DNA of 64,000 bases from Cannabis sativa. Its lineage: Eukaryota > Streptophyta > Magnoliopsida > Rosales > Cannabaceae. The notes beneath the pieces were generated by a model. The model saw nothing but the letters and a program-made list of their open reading frames with translations. It was not told the DNA's origin and searched no databases. Shown in pieces: positions 40,791 to 53,530 of this stretch (positions are counted from its first letter, which is position 1; each line of letters starts with the position of its first letter). Location of the stretch: positions 22,028,136 to 22,092,135 of the forward strand of contig NC_083608.1 in the NCBI RefSeq assembly GCF_029168945.1, in the 5' to 3' direction. The position numbers were made by a program, and so were the translations under genes.

Positions 40791-43290
40791 AAAAGAAATA
40801 TTGATAGTAAGCACCTAGTCATATTAATTCTAAATATGCTAGACAAATTGAAAAAGCGTCGATCTACTATTGTTGTGTGTTTACCAAAATTCAATGCAGC
40901 CCAACTATCTTTTTCTACACCATTTTAATATTATAACCACCAAGTCTTAATCTTATATTATGATTTTGATAATTGAATAAATATTATGTGTAATTAAAGC
41001 TATCAAAAATAGTATTTTCTCAAAAAAAAAAAGCTATCAAAAATAAAATTTGTTTTCTATTTTTATGTGTTCTTTCTTATAAGTTTGTTCTTACTTTATA
41101 AACTTCTAGACAGTTTGTAAGACTAGAGATCATGAGAGAGGAACTATTAGAGATCGATGCTATAATATGGGCATTTTGAATGTTTAGGTGTGATTTCTGT
41201 TGGTTCATGTAGCTGATCTTGAGGAACTAACGTCAATGGGCATTTTGGATGTTTATGTGTCAATTTTATTCGTTCGTGTAGCAGATCTTGAGGAACTAAT
41301 GTCAAGTAAAAAAAAATAATTTAAGGATCAAATAGATATAAAAATAGGGTTTTTTCATTTTTACACTTTAAAACAGTTTTTTTTTTTTTTTTTGCATTTT
41401 TACGGAATTCTGCATAAAAACTCCTAGTGCACTAGCGCTTCAACCACTTTAGAAACTCAAACAGTAAATTTGAGAAAAAAGTTAAAAAAAATAAATAATA
41501 TATGGAGTAATTCCCCTATAAAAAGGGTTAGAATAAATAGTATCTTTGTCCGTCCCTAAATTATGATCATTGTAGAGTTTTGTCTTTTTAATTATTTTTT
41601 TTTTGTGAAAAATCTCCTGAAATTCTTTATTTTTACAAATACCAATATATTTATTAAATTCAAATACTTAAAAACACAACTGTAACGATTTACAGTAACA
41701 TATTGAAAACTTGTCACAATATAATACAAATTTGCAAAATCAAAATAGAAGCAACTTTGCAGAAAGTAAAAACTTGGTACAAGAAAATTATATGTGGTAT
41801 CAGTATTCTTTCAAATACTACTAGTTTACGGGGTCACGCCCAAAGAATGAAATCAATTAATAAAGTACAAAAGATTATAAAAGCAATTGACTTAAACAAA
41901 TTTAGACTCCCTCTAATAATTTGTCGCAACTCGTTGTAATCCACCTTGTTAAGTTGATCTCTGAAACACACCAAATAGTGAACTCCCTTCAGTTATTGAT
42001 GTGTGCTCACTTCCTCCCGAAGATATATACTCACTTCCTCTCAAAATGAGACTTATAAAAGTCTTCTCCCGAAGACCCACTTTTGTTCAAAGCTTCTCTT
42101 CAACCTATTCTATGAACAGCAAGAGATCATTACAGAAACCGAAAACTTGATTGAACACTCTAGGTTTTTACAAAAGAAACACTCTTCTCACAAAACTAAG
42201 ATATGAAATATGAGACTAGAATAGATAGAAAATGTTTGGCTGCTCTCTATGTCCTATTTATAAAACAAAAAAATCCTAAAAATAGTCACAAACACGTTTT
42301 CACAACTGTATAGAACTTTCCTAAAAAAATCCCTAATTTGCAAAATCAAGTTCGGACTCTATTGCAACAAATCAGGACCAAACGGAAAACTTTTCAAATA
42401 AGACCAAGATCACAATTTGGTCTTCAATACCTCCCAAAAAAGATTATTTGATCTGATATACACATAGTAAAACTGAAATTAACAATTAAAGAAAGATAAA
42501 GTTAATTTTTCAAAAATAGGTAACTTTCTATAAAGAGAATTCGTTTTTTTATATGACAAGTTTCCTATAAAAAAAATAACAAAAACTATATTTATTTCTT
42601 AATAAATATTTACATTAATTAAAAAATATTTTGACAATTAAATTGTCAAAAAAAAACTTTACATCCTCGAACTATATGAATCATTGCAAATATCATCAAT
42701 TTGCTTATGTGGCTATGAGTTACAGTACAAGACCTATTTAACAATTTTAAGCTACCCGATATCCAGTTTATTAACATTAAATATATAAATATTAACTCTA
42801 ACAATGCACATACATATTCTTTTAGATTAACGTCACACGATAGTGCTATATCAACAAATTGTTTAAAGTAAAAAACATAATGCAATTCTAAAAAGAATGT
42901 TTGCAGCAATTTTTATAGTTTAGGCAGAGAAGATTTTTGCAACTCTAAAAAAATCAAGAGACAACTTTACAAAAGTCATAATTCAGAGAAAAATCCTATT
43001 TTTCTAAAAATTATGGGGACCTAACTGGATGAGTATTTTGTAAATATAATCATTATAAAAACTATTATTAACAAAATAACTTCCAAAATAATTTTTATTA
43101 GCAAAATAATCATAATTAGTGACACAAATGACCGGAAACTACAGTGCAACCATAACACAACGGTCATGGACCTGGTCGCAAAAATATACACTATACGACC
43201 ATTATACTCACAAAAGGTAAATTGAATGTAGTAATTTTGCTAATTTAACATTTTTTTTATGTTGTTAATAAGGCAAATTTCGCATATGGG
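40791..43290. other. AT-rich intergenic DNA with a short tandem duplication
   Basis: An imperfect tandem duplication of about 80 bp lies near 41165-41310, with units containing TGGGCATTTTGNATGTTTA and GATCTTGAGGAACTAA. Otherwise only AT-rich sequence and short chance frames are seen; the stretch 41700-42230 carries no recognisable coding pattern. Confidence 0.45.
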
Positions 43291-43458
43291 AGAGTATTGG
43301 GGTTGGGCATAAGGAAAGAATGAGAACCAAAAAAAAACTCAATATATTCTCGTCAAAATAAGTTGCATTTCACAAGGTCAATTATAGAACTACAAATACA
43401 AGATCTCTATGAGTTTCTAGCACAGAATTATCCAAGACCACAACTCTGAGTTTCAGCC

Positions 43459-44293
43459 TCACAGTCCAGTCTTCCGCAATTCAGTAGCCCTATGTGCAAA
43501 GTGACATCTATCTCCAAAGGTACAAGTTCCTTTAGTAAAATTATCACACAGCTTTGTCTTATAGTTGTTTCCTGAAGGGCCATGATTCTGACAACCAGGA
43601 CCATGACTCTGACCACCAGGACCATGACCATGGCCATGTCCACCATGTCCATGCCCATGTCCATGGTCAGGGCCTCCAGAGGGTTTACCTGGGCCACTCA
43701 TTGAAACATTAACAATTAGCTCTCTCACCATCGCACTTGCTTCCTTGATCTGTTCAAAAGTACCCTCTAGTTCAATGTTTTTGAGGTTTGGATCTGACTC
43801 GTGCTCTCTAATAGCAAGCTTAGCTTCAGTCTGGCGACATATCTGCTTCGAGTTTACACCACCCTTTCCAATGATAGCTCCAGCGAGGGAAGCATCTACG
43901 CTGATTTTTGCAGTGGCTGATGCACCAAAGCTAGAAGCAGGGCCTGGAGGCGGTTGGGGTGGCTCCATCCGACCACTGTAACAATTTGGCATAGGAGGCA
44001 TGGGTCGGGGATCGTCAGGAGATGGAGCAACAACCTTGCCAATTTCCCACTCACCATGAGCAAAATGGCATTTGTCACCAAATTTGCAGCCTTCAGCAGA
44101 GTTAAACCTGTTGCATACTCTTGTTTTGACTGAAGATGCAGAAGAGCCATTAAGTGTATGAGCTTGATTCCCCATGTTTCTAGATGGTAGAGGTACAGGA
44201 GGTGCTAAATTCATCATCTGGGCGACAGCATTATAACCACCAGGCACATAATGAAGAAAATGGCAACTTTCACCGAATGGACAACCAGCGGTG
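43459..44293 (-). CDS. KH-domain CCCH zinc finger protein, 3' exon (5' exon not found)
   Basis: One long exon on the minus strand starts after an AG acceptor at 44294-44295 and encodes 277 residues. It opens with the end of a first CCCH finger (GCPFGESCHFLHY), then a second finger (CNRFNSAEGCKFGDKCHFAH), a KH domain with the GKGG loop (LAGAIIGKGGVNSKQICRQ), a His/Gly-rich stretch (repeated HGHG) and a third finger (CDNFTKGTCTFGDRCHFAH). This is the plan of plant RNA-binding proteins like Arabidopsis AtC3H14-type KH/CCCH members. The expected first exon with the CTKFFS half of finger 1 is not visible between 44294 and the promoter of MOD1. The gene is therefore either split by a long intron with a divergent exon, or 5'-truncated. 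Confidence 0.85.
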
Positions 44294-44295
44294 CT

Positions 44296-45776
44296 GCAAT
44301 CAGTAGCATATCATAAATTCATTAGACTTAGATGAAAAATACAAGCAGATTAAATGTGACTCATAACATACTTAAATGTAAATTGACAAACAAAATATTT
44401 TGGGATCCCATAACAAACCCAACAAAACAAAACCGCACAGGCACACAATAAAGTCCTCAATCTTTAAATGTAAACAGTGTATTGCCAAATTCCAACTTTC
44501 AGTGAAATCCCACAAAGAAAAATATCATATATTCTCAAATGAAGATAACATGAAAATCATCTGTGATATGAGGGAAATCGGCAGTTCACACATTTCTCAC
44601 CCCATGAGAGAAAAAGGTATGAAAGGCAAGGATGAGCCTTTCCTTTTAGAAGCATCAAATTACATACAATTTGGCATTGTTCGGGATCACATATGCATAT
44701 TATGGCCTAAGTGAACCAGCAACTTATTCTAACAAAAGCATTAGGAACAAATTTGATAGCTTAAGATAACAATTTACACAAACTTGTTCTTAGGTATAAA
44801 AAAACAGTTCAGTTCAATGAGCTAAAATGTTACAAACTTTCTTTTGGCACCTGAATGCATCAATAAGCAATCAATAAAATTTTTAAATTACCAATGAAAA
44901 ATATTTGAACCTCAACCCCTTGACAAAATGTGAACCATAATACAGCTATCAGTAACAAATAAATCAATCTAAATGTAATTACACAAATGCAGACCACATT
45001 GCTGTGAATGCAATCCTTGTGCTCCATAAATAAAATTATTAGTTTGTTATGTAGCAGTTTTTACTTCATTGAACCACAGAATCAATGTACTTGTATAGAC
45101 AGTTAAGCTAAGAATTCCCTCCTTATTAGTGAAATTACATTTTCTTTAGTTTGTATTGTAATAGTTGAGTTGAACCTTAAATTCTTATACACATAACCGA
45201 TTATACCTAAAAATGGATACACTTCATAATATTTATTTAGACGAGAAAAGATTTGAACCTGAAAAACTTGGTGCATGGCTTCGATTTGCTTCCTACACCA
45301 CTTGAAAAGGAGTCCATTTCTGTTACAAAACATTATATATTATACTTAATACAGAATTATAGTATATTGGACAACCCACTCAAAAAATAAGTATATTTTA
45401 ATAAAAATATAATATAAAAATATTTTTTTTGAGACGAATATAAAAATATTTTTGATTCATAGATAAAAAAAAAATATATATTTTTCAAATTATCTCTTAG
45501 AATAGTCCAACTGATACCGGGCCGATATAATATAAAAGGAGGTAATTAAAAAAATACTACTTTTATTAATCAATTAATCAAATTTATCTCTAATTTTATA
45601 TTTAATTGAAACATACCTTTTTTTATATATATTGTACTCAAAATACACTGACATAAGATAGTCACATAGAGAGTATCTTGAAGTGACAGGGGCAAAATTG
45701 GTACAATGTTTAAAAAAAAGGTAAAAATAATAGACTTTAAAAAAGAGAATAAAAATAAAAGAGGACAATATAAAAA
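44296..45776. other. Intron or upstream DNA of the CCCH gene, no exon recognised
   Basis: I searched the minus strand for the expected CTKFF-type first-exon coding and saw none here. The sequence is AT-rich with no repeat boundaries that I could define. Confidence 0.4.
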
Positions 45777-47586
45777 GGGGAAACTTACAAAAATACTTGA
45801 ATTTAAGTGAATTTTTACAAAAATACTGTCACGCAAAATTTTTTTCAAAAATACTGTGTTTTTATAAAATACCAGTAAAATACAAAGCAGAATAATTCAA
45901 AACAACAGTAGAACAACTACAAAACATCAGTAGAACACCAATGAAACTTAACACAGTATACTACAGTATGAAATTTATAAAAAAAAAAAATATAGTAAAA
46001 AAGTAAAAAATTCCGTCTGGTAGTATTTTTGTAAAAAAAAAAAACAAAAATTAATATACCATATAAATTTTCCTATAAAAAATGGGGAAATTTACACCCA
46101 CTACTATTTTTTCCCCATTTATTACATTTTTACTGTTGCACGGAAATTGCAACATTTATACTGTCTTTTTTTTTTTTTTTTTGGCAGTTTCTTGCCTTTA
46201 AAACTTTAGCTTTTTTTTTTTTTTTATTTTAAGTGATAAAAAAAATGATGTGATGGGAATTGTCACATTTGTGGCAGCTTTTTTTTTTTTTTTTTTTTCT
46301 TTTCTTTTAATTCAATTTAATCATTATATCAATAAAAAAAATGATGTGATGGGAATTGTCACATTTGTGGCAGCCTTTTTTTTTTTTTTTCTTTTCTTTT
46401 AATTCAATTTAATCATTATATCAATACAATTACTCTCTTTCACACCACGTTTTTATACCTACTATCCCATTTAATTATTCATCTTCTTCTTCTTATGTTC
46501 TTCTTCTTCTTCTTCTTCTTTTTTTTTTTAAAAAAAAAACACATCCAGTTATTGTCTTTGGGTCAAATTTTTTGTGGTTATTCTCTCTTCTTATGTGTTT
46601 ACTAATCTATCTACTATTCACCTTCTTCTTCTTCTTTTTTTTCTTTTTTTTTTTCCCAAATCTATAATATTACCCAAATAAAAGCTATGTTTTTATGGCT
46701 GAGATGATGAGGAGAAGGAAGACCATGAAGGTGATAGTTCTTAGTTCTTCTTCTTCATCTTCTTTTCTTTTCTTCTTCTTTTTTTTTTAATTTTTTTAAG
46801 TTCTTAGTTATGTTTTTTTTTAAAATATAAGATTTAGTGTGGTTTTTTTTTTTTCTAATTTTCTAGAACTTTTCTTGCAAATATAGTGCATTTAGTATTG
46901 AGGATGTGCACAACATAGTTAATTTTTGATCATTTTTTTTTATTGTTTTTTTTGTTTTAGTATTGTTTTAGTATTGTTTTACTGTTGTTTTTCATGATTT
47001 ATTTATTTGAATTAATAGGTATTTTCTGGGTGTTCTCGTGTTGTTGTGATGGTTATGTCTGTGAGTGTGGAAGATGGAGGTGTGTGTTTCTTTTATATTT
47101 TTCTAAGTAGTTATATTTGCTTCATTTGTTTTTGTGTTGTTTCAGTGTTGTTTTAGTAGTTTTTTTTTATAATTTTCTAGGAATAGACTTGCAAATATAG
47201 TTGATTTTGCATCTGGTGTTGAGGTTGTGCAGCAGATTGTTTGTTTTTTTTAATCATTTTTTTCTTTTGTTTTGTTTGATTGTTTTAGTGTTGTTTTACT
47301 GTTGTTTTACTGTTGTTTTGCCATGATTATTTATTGACGTCGATTTTACTGCTTTTGTTTATTCTTGCCGGTTTTAATGGTTTTTTCTTGGTGATTTCCG
47401 TCTCCGGCGTCTCCCCACACACGAAGAAGGTTGTTTCCCCACACACACAGTATAAATGAAATGATGTTGGGCTTGGGCAGTACAAAAGTAATGAAATTGG
47501 GCTTGGGCAGTACAAAAGTTGTTTTTGCCGTGTCCCAGTAAAAATGTAAAGTTTTGGTCAAAAAGCAGTATTTTTGTAAAATTCCC
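45777..47586. mobile_element. Mutator-like non-autonomous element
   Basis: The left end GGGGAAACTTACAAAAATACT pairs with a right end whose reverse complement is GGGAATTTTACAAAAATACTGC. Inner arms are rich in CAGTA/TACTG words, with AAAACAACAGTAGAACA on the left (about 45898-45915) and TTTTACTGTTGTTTTACTG on the right (about 47290-47315). Flanking 9-mers TATAAAAAG and TAAAAAATG agree at 7 of 9 places, which is weak. A 96-bp near-perfect tandem duplication lies inside at about 46240-46435. No transposase. Confidence 0.6.
46240..46435 (+). repeat. Tandem duplication, about 96-bp unit
   Basis: Two copies of a unit containing ATGATGTGATGGGAATTGTC, CACATTTGTGGCAGC, a T-run and TTTAATTCAATTTAATCATT lie side by side; they differ mainly in T-run length. 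Confidence 0.9.
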
Positions 47587-47672
47587 TAAAAAATGTATAG
47601 AGTTTAATTTCCTCGTATAAAAAGCCCAAGTTGAGGTCCAGTCCAGGTATTGAGTTTTCGCAGGGATAGAAA

Positions 47673-50024
47673 GTGAAAATTACATGAAATATGGGATTTC
47701 ATAACAAAGTTTGAAAAATATGGCATTTTTAAGTTTGCCACTCTTCTATGGCATTTTTTTACATTTAAGATTTTTTATGGTATTTGATATGCCATATTTT
47801 TATAAACTTATTATCCAATCCCATATTTTGTGTTTTTGTTTTTAGCTTAATTAGTTTTATTTATTTTTTAATTTATTTTACACTTACATTTTAGGGTTTC
47901 TTTTTATTTGAAAAATTTACACCAAATATTACATTTTTTTTCAAACATTACATTTTTAATTTGACAAGAACATTTTATTTTTATACTTTTATTAATTTTT
48001 TTTTTCTTTTTTACTTATTGAAACTTCAAAAATTTTTTTTTTTGTCTTTTTTATATATTTTTTAGTCAATTTTGGCTCTCTTTTTTCTTTTCAACTTTTA
48101 AGTCAGTTGCTACTTTTTTTTTTCTTTCTTTCGCTTATCTCTCTCTATTGTTTTTTTTAATTTCTTTTTGTGTCTCTCTTTTTTTTTTTTTAATTTTTTT
48201 TCTCAACCTAATTTTTTTCTCTTAATATATATAATAAGTGTACATTTTTTTATTTCATTTTTTTTTACAAAAATTAAACTTGTTTTTTATTTAAACTACT
48301 ATTTGTTTTTTTTTTGTTAAAAACTAATTATTCCATTAAAAACAGCAGAAAAAAAAAACCAGTTTCATCAACATCATCCTGAAAAAAAAAACTATATAAA
48401 AAATCATAATCTAAAAAAATCCAAACTTTAAAAACTAGTTTCATCAACATTGAAAGAAACCAATAATTTCATTTAAAGAATACAAAAAATAGTTTCATCA
48501 ACAAGATAATGAAAAAAATTACAATCTAAAGACGATACTAACTTTAAAAACCAGTTTCATCAATATTAAAAGAAACGAATTATTTCATTAAAAGAGGCAA
48601 AAAAAAAAATAGTTTCATCAATAACATAATAAAAAATACACAATGCCTAATAACTAAACTTTTACAAATTAACGATACTAAATTTAAAAACCAGTTTCGA
48701 ACATATAAATTTTATATCAATACCTAATAATCAAACTTCTAACTTCATTCTTTATTTTGGCATTTAATTTTTTATTTGCTTGCTCAAAAATTAGAGTTAA
48801 TTTAAACATACAATATGCAGCAAATATAACAAAGAGAATCATAAATTAAAATGAAAGAGAAAAAAAAAAGAAACAAAGAAAATTAAAGAGACAAAAGTGC
48901 AATAAAAACCATAAAAGAATAACAAAAAAAAAACAGTGGAATGTGAGAAACCAGTTAGTAAAACAACCAAAATAAAAACAAACAAATAAAAACCAGTTTC
49001 TTGAAATAAATTAATAAAAAATTGAATAAAATTCAATTATGAACAAAAATAAAAAAAAAATAGTTATAAAAACTAGTTACTTAAAAAAACCAGTTATGAA
49101 AATAATAAAATAATATGTGTGTCAGAAACTGATTAATTAAAATAAAATAAAAATTGTTGTTCAAATATCATACAATAAGAAAACTGGTTTTATACAAACT
49201 AAAAAATAAATAATAATATCATAAAAATTGAGCAACCCTATTAAAGAACAGTTAAAATCTGTGAAACCAGTTTCGACATGTGAAACCAGTTTTGACGTTA
49301 TAAAAAATCATAACAAAATACAAATGTTAATAATAAAGTTAATTGAAACCAGTTTCATCAGACAATCAAATAAAACCATACACACACAAATATACAAAAA
49401 AAAAAATACTAATTACAAATATAATCAAAACAACACATAATGCCTACCAATAATTTAATAACAAAATATAAATGTAAGTTTCCAACCTAGAAAAAAAATA
49501 ATAAAAAAGTAACTTGAAAAAAATTCTAATAACATAATGAAACTATTTTTTTTTATTCTGTTAATGAAATTAATAGTTTCTTTCAATGTTGATGAAACTG
49601 ATTTTTAAAGTTTATATTATCTTTAGATTATAATTTTTTATATTGTTTTTTCTTCAGGATGATGTTGATGAAACTGGTTTTTTTTTTTTTTTCTGCTTTT
49701 AATGAAATAATTAGTTTTTAACAAAAAAAACAAAGAAAAAAAAAATAGTAGTTTAAATAAAAAAAAAAAACAAGTTTAATTTCTGTAAAAAAAAAATAAT
49801 ATCTATAGTTGAGATCATTTTTTATTTATTTTAGTATTTTATTTTTTAAAAAAAGAAATAATAAATAAAAAGAAACACAAATTTAAAGTTTTTTATGGCA
49901 TTCCTCAAGACTTTTTCCCATATTTGTAAGTTTTTTTAAAAAATGCCATATTTAGTGTAATTAAGTTTTTATGCCATATATATCAAAACTTATCTTTATT
50001 TTCCCATATTTTTGTAAATAGCCC
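47673..50024. mobile_element. Mutator-like element with long inverted arms, at the MOD1 promoter
   Basis: The 9-mer GGATAGAAA occurs exactly on both sides (47664-47672 and 50025-50033), as in Mutator insertions. The left end GTGAAAATTACATGAAATATGGG and the reverse complement of the right end GGGCTATTTACAAAAATATGGG are related inverted ends. Inner inverted arms pair about 48300-48490 with 49545-49790, both carrying AAACCAGTTTCATCAACAT or its complement. The interior is AT-rich, repeats ACCAGTTTC-like words and has no transposase. The right end lies about 15 bases upstream of a TATA-like motif of MOD1. Confidence 0.83.
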
Positions 50025-50284
50025 GGATAGAAATGTCCTTTTATATGGGCGCCAAAACAAGCTGCTCGTTCTTCACTCCCAAATTCCATTGCCTTATTCG
50101 GCAATTACGAAGTTCAACTAAAACACTCACCAAACATCAAACAAACACACCTTGATTTCATCGAAACTTTTTACATACAATAATACATCTATCTACATTA
50201 TATACACATCCCAAACCCATTTTTTGATTTGCATTCTTCCAAACAAAGCTCATATTTTTCTCTCTATATAATACCACACACTAG
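50025..50284 (+). promoter_or_regulatory. MOD1 core promoter and 5' UTR exon
   Basis: After the element, TTTTATATGG at 50038-50047 is TATA-like and a pyrimidine-rich 5' UTR follows. A GTAAGT donor after CACTAG at 50284 starts a 5' UTR intron that ends at the acceptor TTTAG at 50972, 11 bases before the ATG. A second TATA-like TATATAATA at about 50265 is an alternative. Confidence 0.5.
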
Positions 50285-50983
50285 GTAAGTCTTGGATCTT
50301 CTTCTCAATGTATGTGTTTTCACTGAGAAAAACATGCCTTTCACTTCACTACATATGAACTCTGATCAATCTTAACTGTTTCGTTCTTTCATCTGGGTTG
50401 ATCTACAATTGTCTGGTTTTTCCTTTTATGATTTTCAATTTTGGTACACATTTGCAGATATCGTAATTTTATTTAAAAAAAAAATTGAGATGAATGTTGC
50501 TTGATTGTTTACAAGGCTTAGGAATACCATTTGTTTTTGTTTTGTTATTGCTGTTGTGGTTATTAATCTAGTTCTTGCCATCTAAGGATAATCTCATCGA
50601 TGTTTTCTTTTTCGTTCCTTCCATTTCCTGAATTATTATTTATTTAAATATGTTTGTGCCCGTTTTGCTATTATTTTGATTTTCTACAAGTACCATTTGC
50701 AATTAATTATTTGTTTGACAAAATGAGACAGTGATCTTTTTGTATCTGTTTGGATTGTTTGGTTTGACTCTATTCTTTGGTTTCAACGCCTATCGATACA
50801 CTTTACTTTTGTTTCATTGAAATTGACTTACCATCTCCTGAGTAATGAATTTGAATTGCAGATATATCATTGAACTTTAACGTTTTAAAATTTGGGTTTT
50901 GGCCTATTGATTATGCAATTGCAAGTGTGTTACCAATGTTCTAAATCATTGTTTTGGTTTTTGGTGGTTTAGTTTCATCCAAA

Positions 50984-53530
50984 ATGGCCTCAACTGCGAC
51001 TCATGGCATGCATATCGTATCAGTGAAACCCTGCATAAATTGTTCTCCTAGAAAATTTATGCCCACCACTGCAAATTTCAGTACTGAGCTTAAGTCTCCA
51101 ATGTTGAAAAGGCTGACAAGCTCTTCTCACATCTCATCAAGGCAGTCACTCTTCCCTAGCTTGACTTCTAGTCAGTCTAAGAATTTCGAAAAGGTTGTTA
51201 CAAGAGCAATGTCTGGAACAGTTGAGAACACTCCCTTGCCAGGACTACCTATTGATTTGAGAGGTCAAAAGTCTTCTTTTATACTTGAGCATTCAAATAC
51301 TTGTATTCATTCAGTAGCTTGTTTTGTTCTGTTCTTGGTTGCTCTTTACCTTTGATTTGGGTGTGTGTTTTCTCATTTGTTGAAACCATGAATCTTGGAC
51401 TTAGCCTTTGTTACAGTTATTTGGCATGTTACTAAATTTGGGACTGCTCTTAATAGGTAAGAGAGCGTTTATTGCTGGTGTGGCTGATGATAATGGGTAT
51501 GGTTGGGCGATAGCAAAATCTCTTGCTGCTGCTGGTGCTGAAATTCTTGTTGGTACATGGGTGCCAGTAAGTAAATTAACCTGAGCTCATTATGTATGAT
51601 TGTGTGAAAAAATTGTAGTTTTAATATATATCAATTCCTGTTTAGGCGCTGAACATTTTCGAATCCAGTTTAAGGCGTGGGAAATTTGATGAATCTCGCA
51701 AGTAAGGAAAATATAATGATCAGTAGAGGTTTGTCCAACTTGTTTTGAATCCTCCACATTTGCTTACCTAAATCTTTGGTTTTTTCAGATTGCCAGATGG
51801 TTCATTGATGGAAATTACCAAAGTTTATCCATTGGATGCAGTTTTTGATGATATGGAGTCTGTTCCTGAGGATGTATGTATGCTCAATCTTTTCTAATAT
51901 ACTAAATAGAAAATCATAACTACAGTGATTGTTAAAGCTTTTTGTGTATATATAATTTGAAACAACTAGTGATATCTGTAATTTCGGCTCTGTACAGATA
52001 AAGACAAACAAACGCTATTCAGGATCTTCAAAATGGACAGTTCAGGTATCCATCTTTTCTGAAATATATCCCTGAACTTGAAAGAAGCGACTATCTTAAA
52101 TACTTTCGTAAAATGGTTGTGGATCTAGAAACTTTGATATGGAATATGTCAAAATAGCTTTTTAAATTCACTCATTAGATCCTCTATATTTTTATGTTTG
52201 GGTAAAGGACTATTCAGCATGGTTCTAGTAGTATTAACTCTCGTTTTTCTTCTTTCCAGGAAGTAGTTGAATGTGTGAAGCAGGACTTCGGCAGTATTGA
52301 CATCCTTGTCCATTCACTTGCCAATGGACCAGAGGTACAAAGCTTTTCATGTTGATGATGTTTCAATGGTCCTCATGGCACTTAATAATAAAATATCATC
52401 CCCAGGTTAGCAAACCCCTTCTAGAGACCTCAAGGAATGGATATCTTGCAGCCATCTCTGCATCAAGTTACTCATTTATTTCTCTACTCAGCCATTTTGT
52501 TCCAATCATGAACCCAGGCATATTTCTAATTCTTTATGCCTTCACTTTTCTGGCCTCCTGTCTCAAGGACCCTTAGTTTATGAGACAGTAACTGTTGCAA
52601 GAAAACCTGTAATCTAAGCTCTAGTGTTGAATTTGCAGGTGGTGCTTCAATTTCTCTAACATACATTGCCTCAGAAAAGATCATTCCAGGGTATGTTTCC
52701 GTTCAATTATAAACCATGTCAATCCAGTGTTTTGCACATTACATATAAATCTTTATAATGCATATGGCAGATATGGTGGAGGAATGAGTTCTGCAAAAGC
52801 TGCCTTGGAGAGCGATACTCGAGTGAGTACTAGTTCGTTTTATTTGTTCCTGATTGGCCATATTTGAATGTTCCAAATTCTGATAAAACATTCCCCAACG
52901 TATGTTGCCCATTATGTAACATCTCACTTACTGTACTATTGCCTTCGGTTCAGGTTCTGGCTTTTGAAGCTGGAAGGAAACACAAAATCAGAGTCAACAC
53001 AATATCTGCAGGTACTGCACTTAGCTTCTTTCATTTGAAAAATGTGCCATCTACTAATTTATTATTTTCCTTTCTAAATTCATCCCTGAAAAACAAGGCT
53101 AGTTTTTCTGTTTTGTGATCTTGGAACTCGTATAGCATATGTTATTAGAAATTACTCTAATAATTTCAGGTCCGTTAAGAAGTCGTGCTGCAAAAGCAAT
53201 TGGTTTCATTGACATGATGATTGACTACTCATCTGCAAATGCACCACTACAGAAAGAACTCTCTGCTGGTGAGTCACATAAACTATAAGCCAAGCTAAGC
53301 TATTAGCTGACATATTCAAGCATATTTTTCATTTCAATCCAAGTTTGTATTGATCTTGAAACACAAATGGAACAGAGGAGGTGGGTAATGCGGCTGCTTT
53401 CCTTGCATCGCCACTGGCCTCGGCCATTACTGGTGCAGTTGTGTACGTCGACAATGGTTTGAATGCGATGGGAGTTGGAGTGGACAGCCCCATCTTCGAG
53501 AACCTTGACATTCCCAAGGCAGCCAACTAG
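50984..53530 (+). CDS. MOD1: Enoyl-[acyl-carrier-protein] reductase (NADH), plastid
   Basis: Twelve coding exons (50984-51263, 51457-51566, 51646-51701, 51789-51873, 51998-52045, 52260-52334, 52406-52517, 52639-52690, 52771-52822, 52954-53011, 53170-53268, 53376-53530) encode 393 residues. The enzyme performs the last step of each cycle of plastid type II fatty acid synthesis. About 75 Ser-rich residues form the transit peptide. The NAD-binding start [14 protein letters not shown] begins near 101, and the active-site tyrosines are Y264 and Y274 with K282 (YGGGMSSAK), matching the spacing known for Brassica ENR. The intron after 52517 starts with GC instead of GT. All phases join correctly. 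Confidence 0.97.

Noticed and set aside
42646..42909. Minus-strand 87-codon frame
   Set aside because: No ATG-supported start context, no domain, AT-rich DNA.
45570..45848. Minus-strand hydrophobic frame
   Set aside because: Composed of AT-rich simple sequence at the MULE edge.
52349..52576. Frame crossing MOD1 exon 8
   Set aside because: It mixes intron and exon 8 sequence; the spliced frame explains it.
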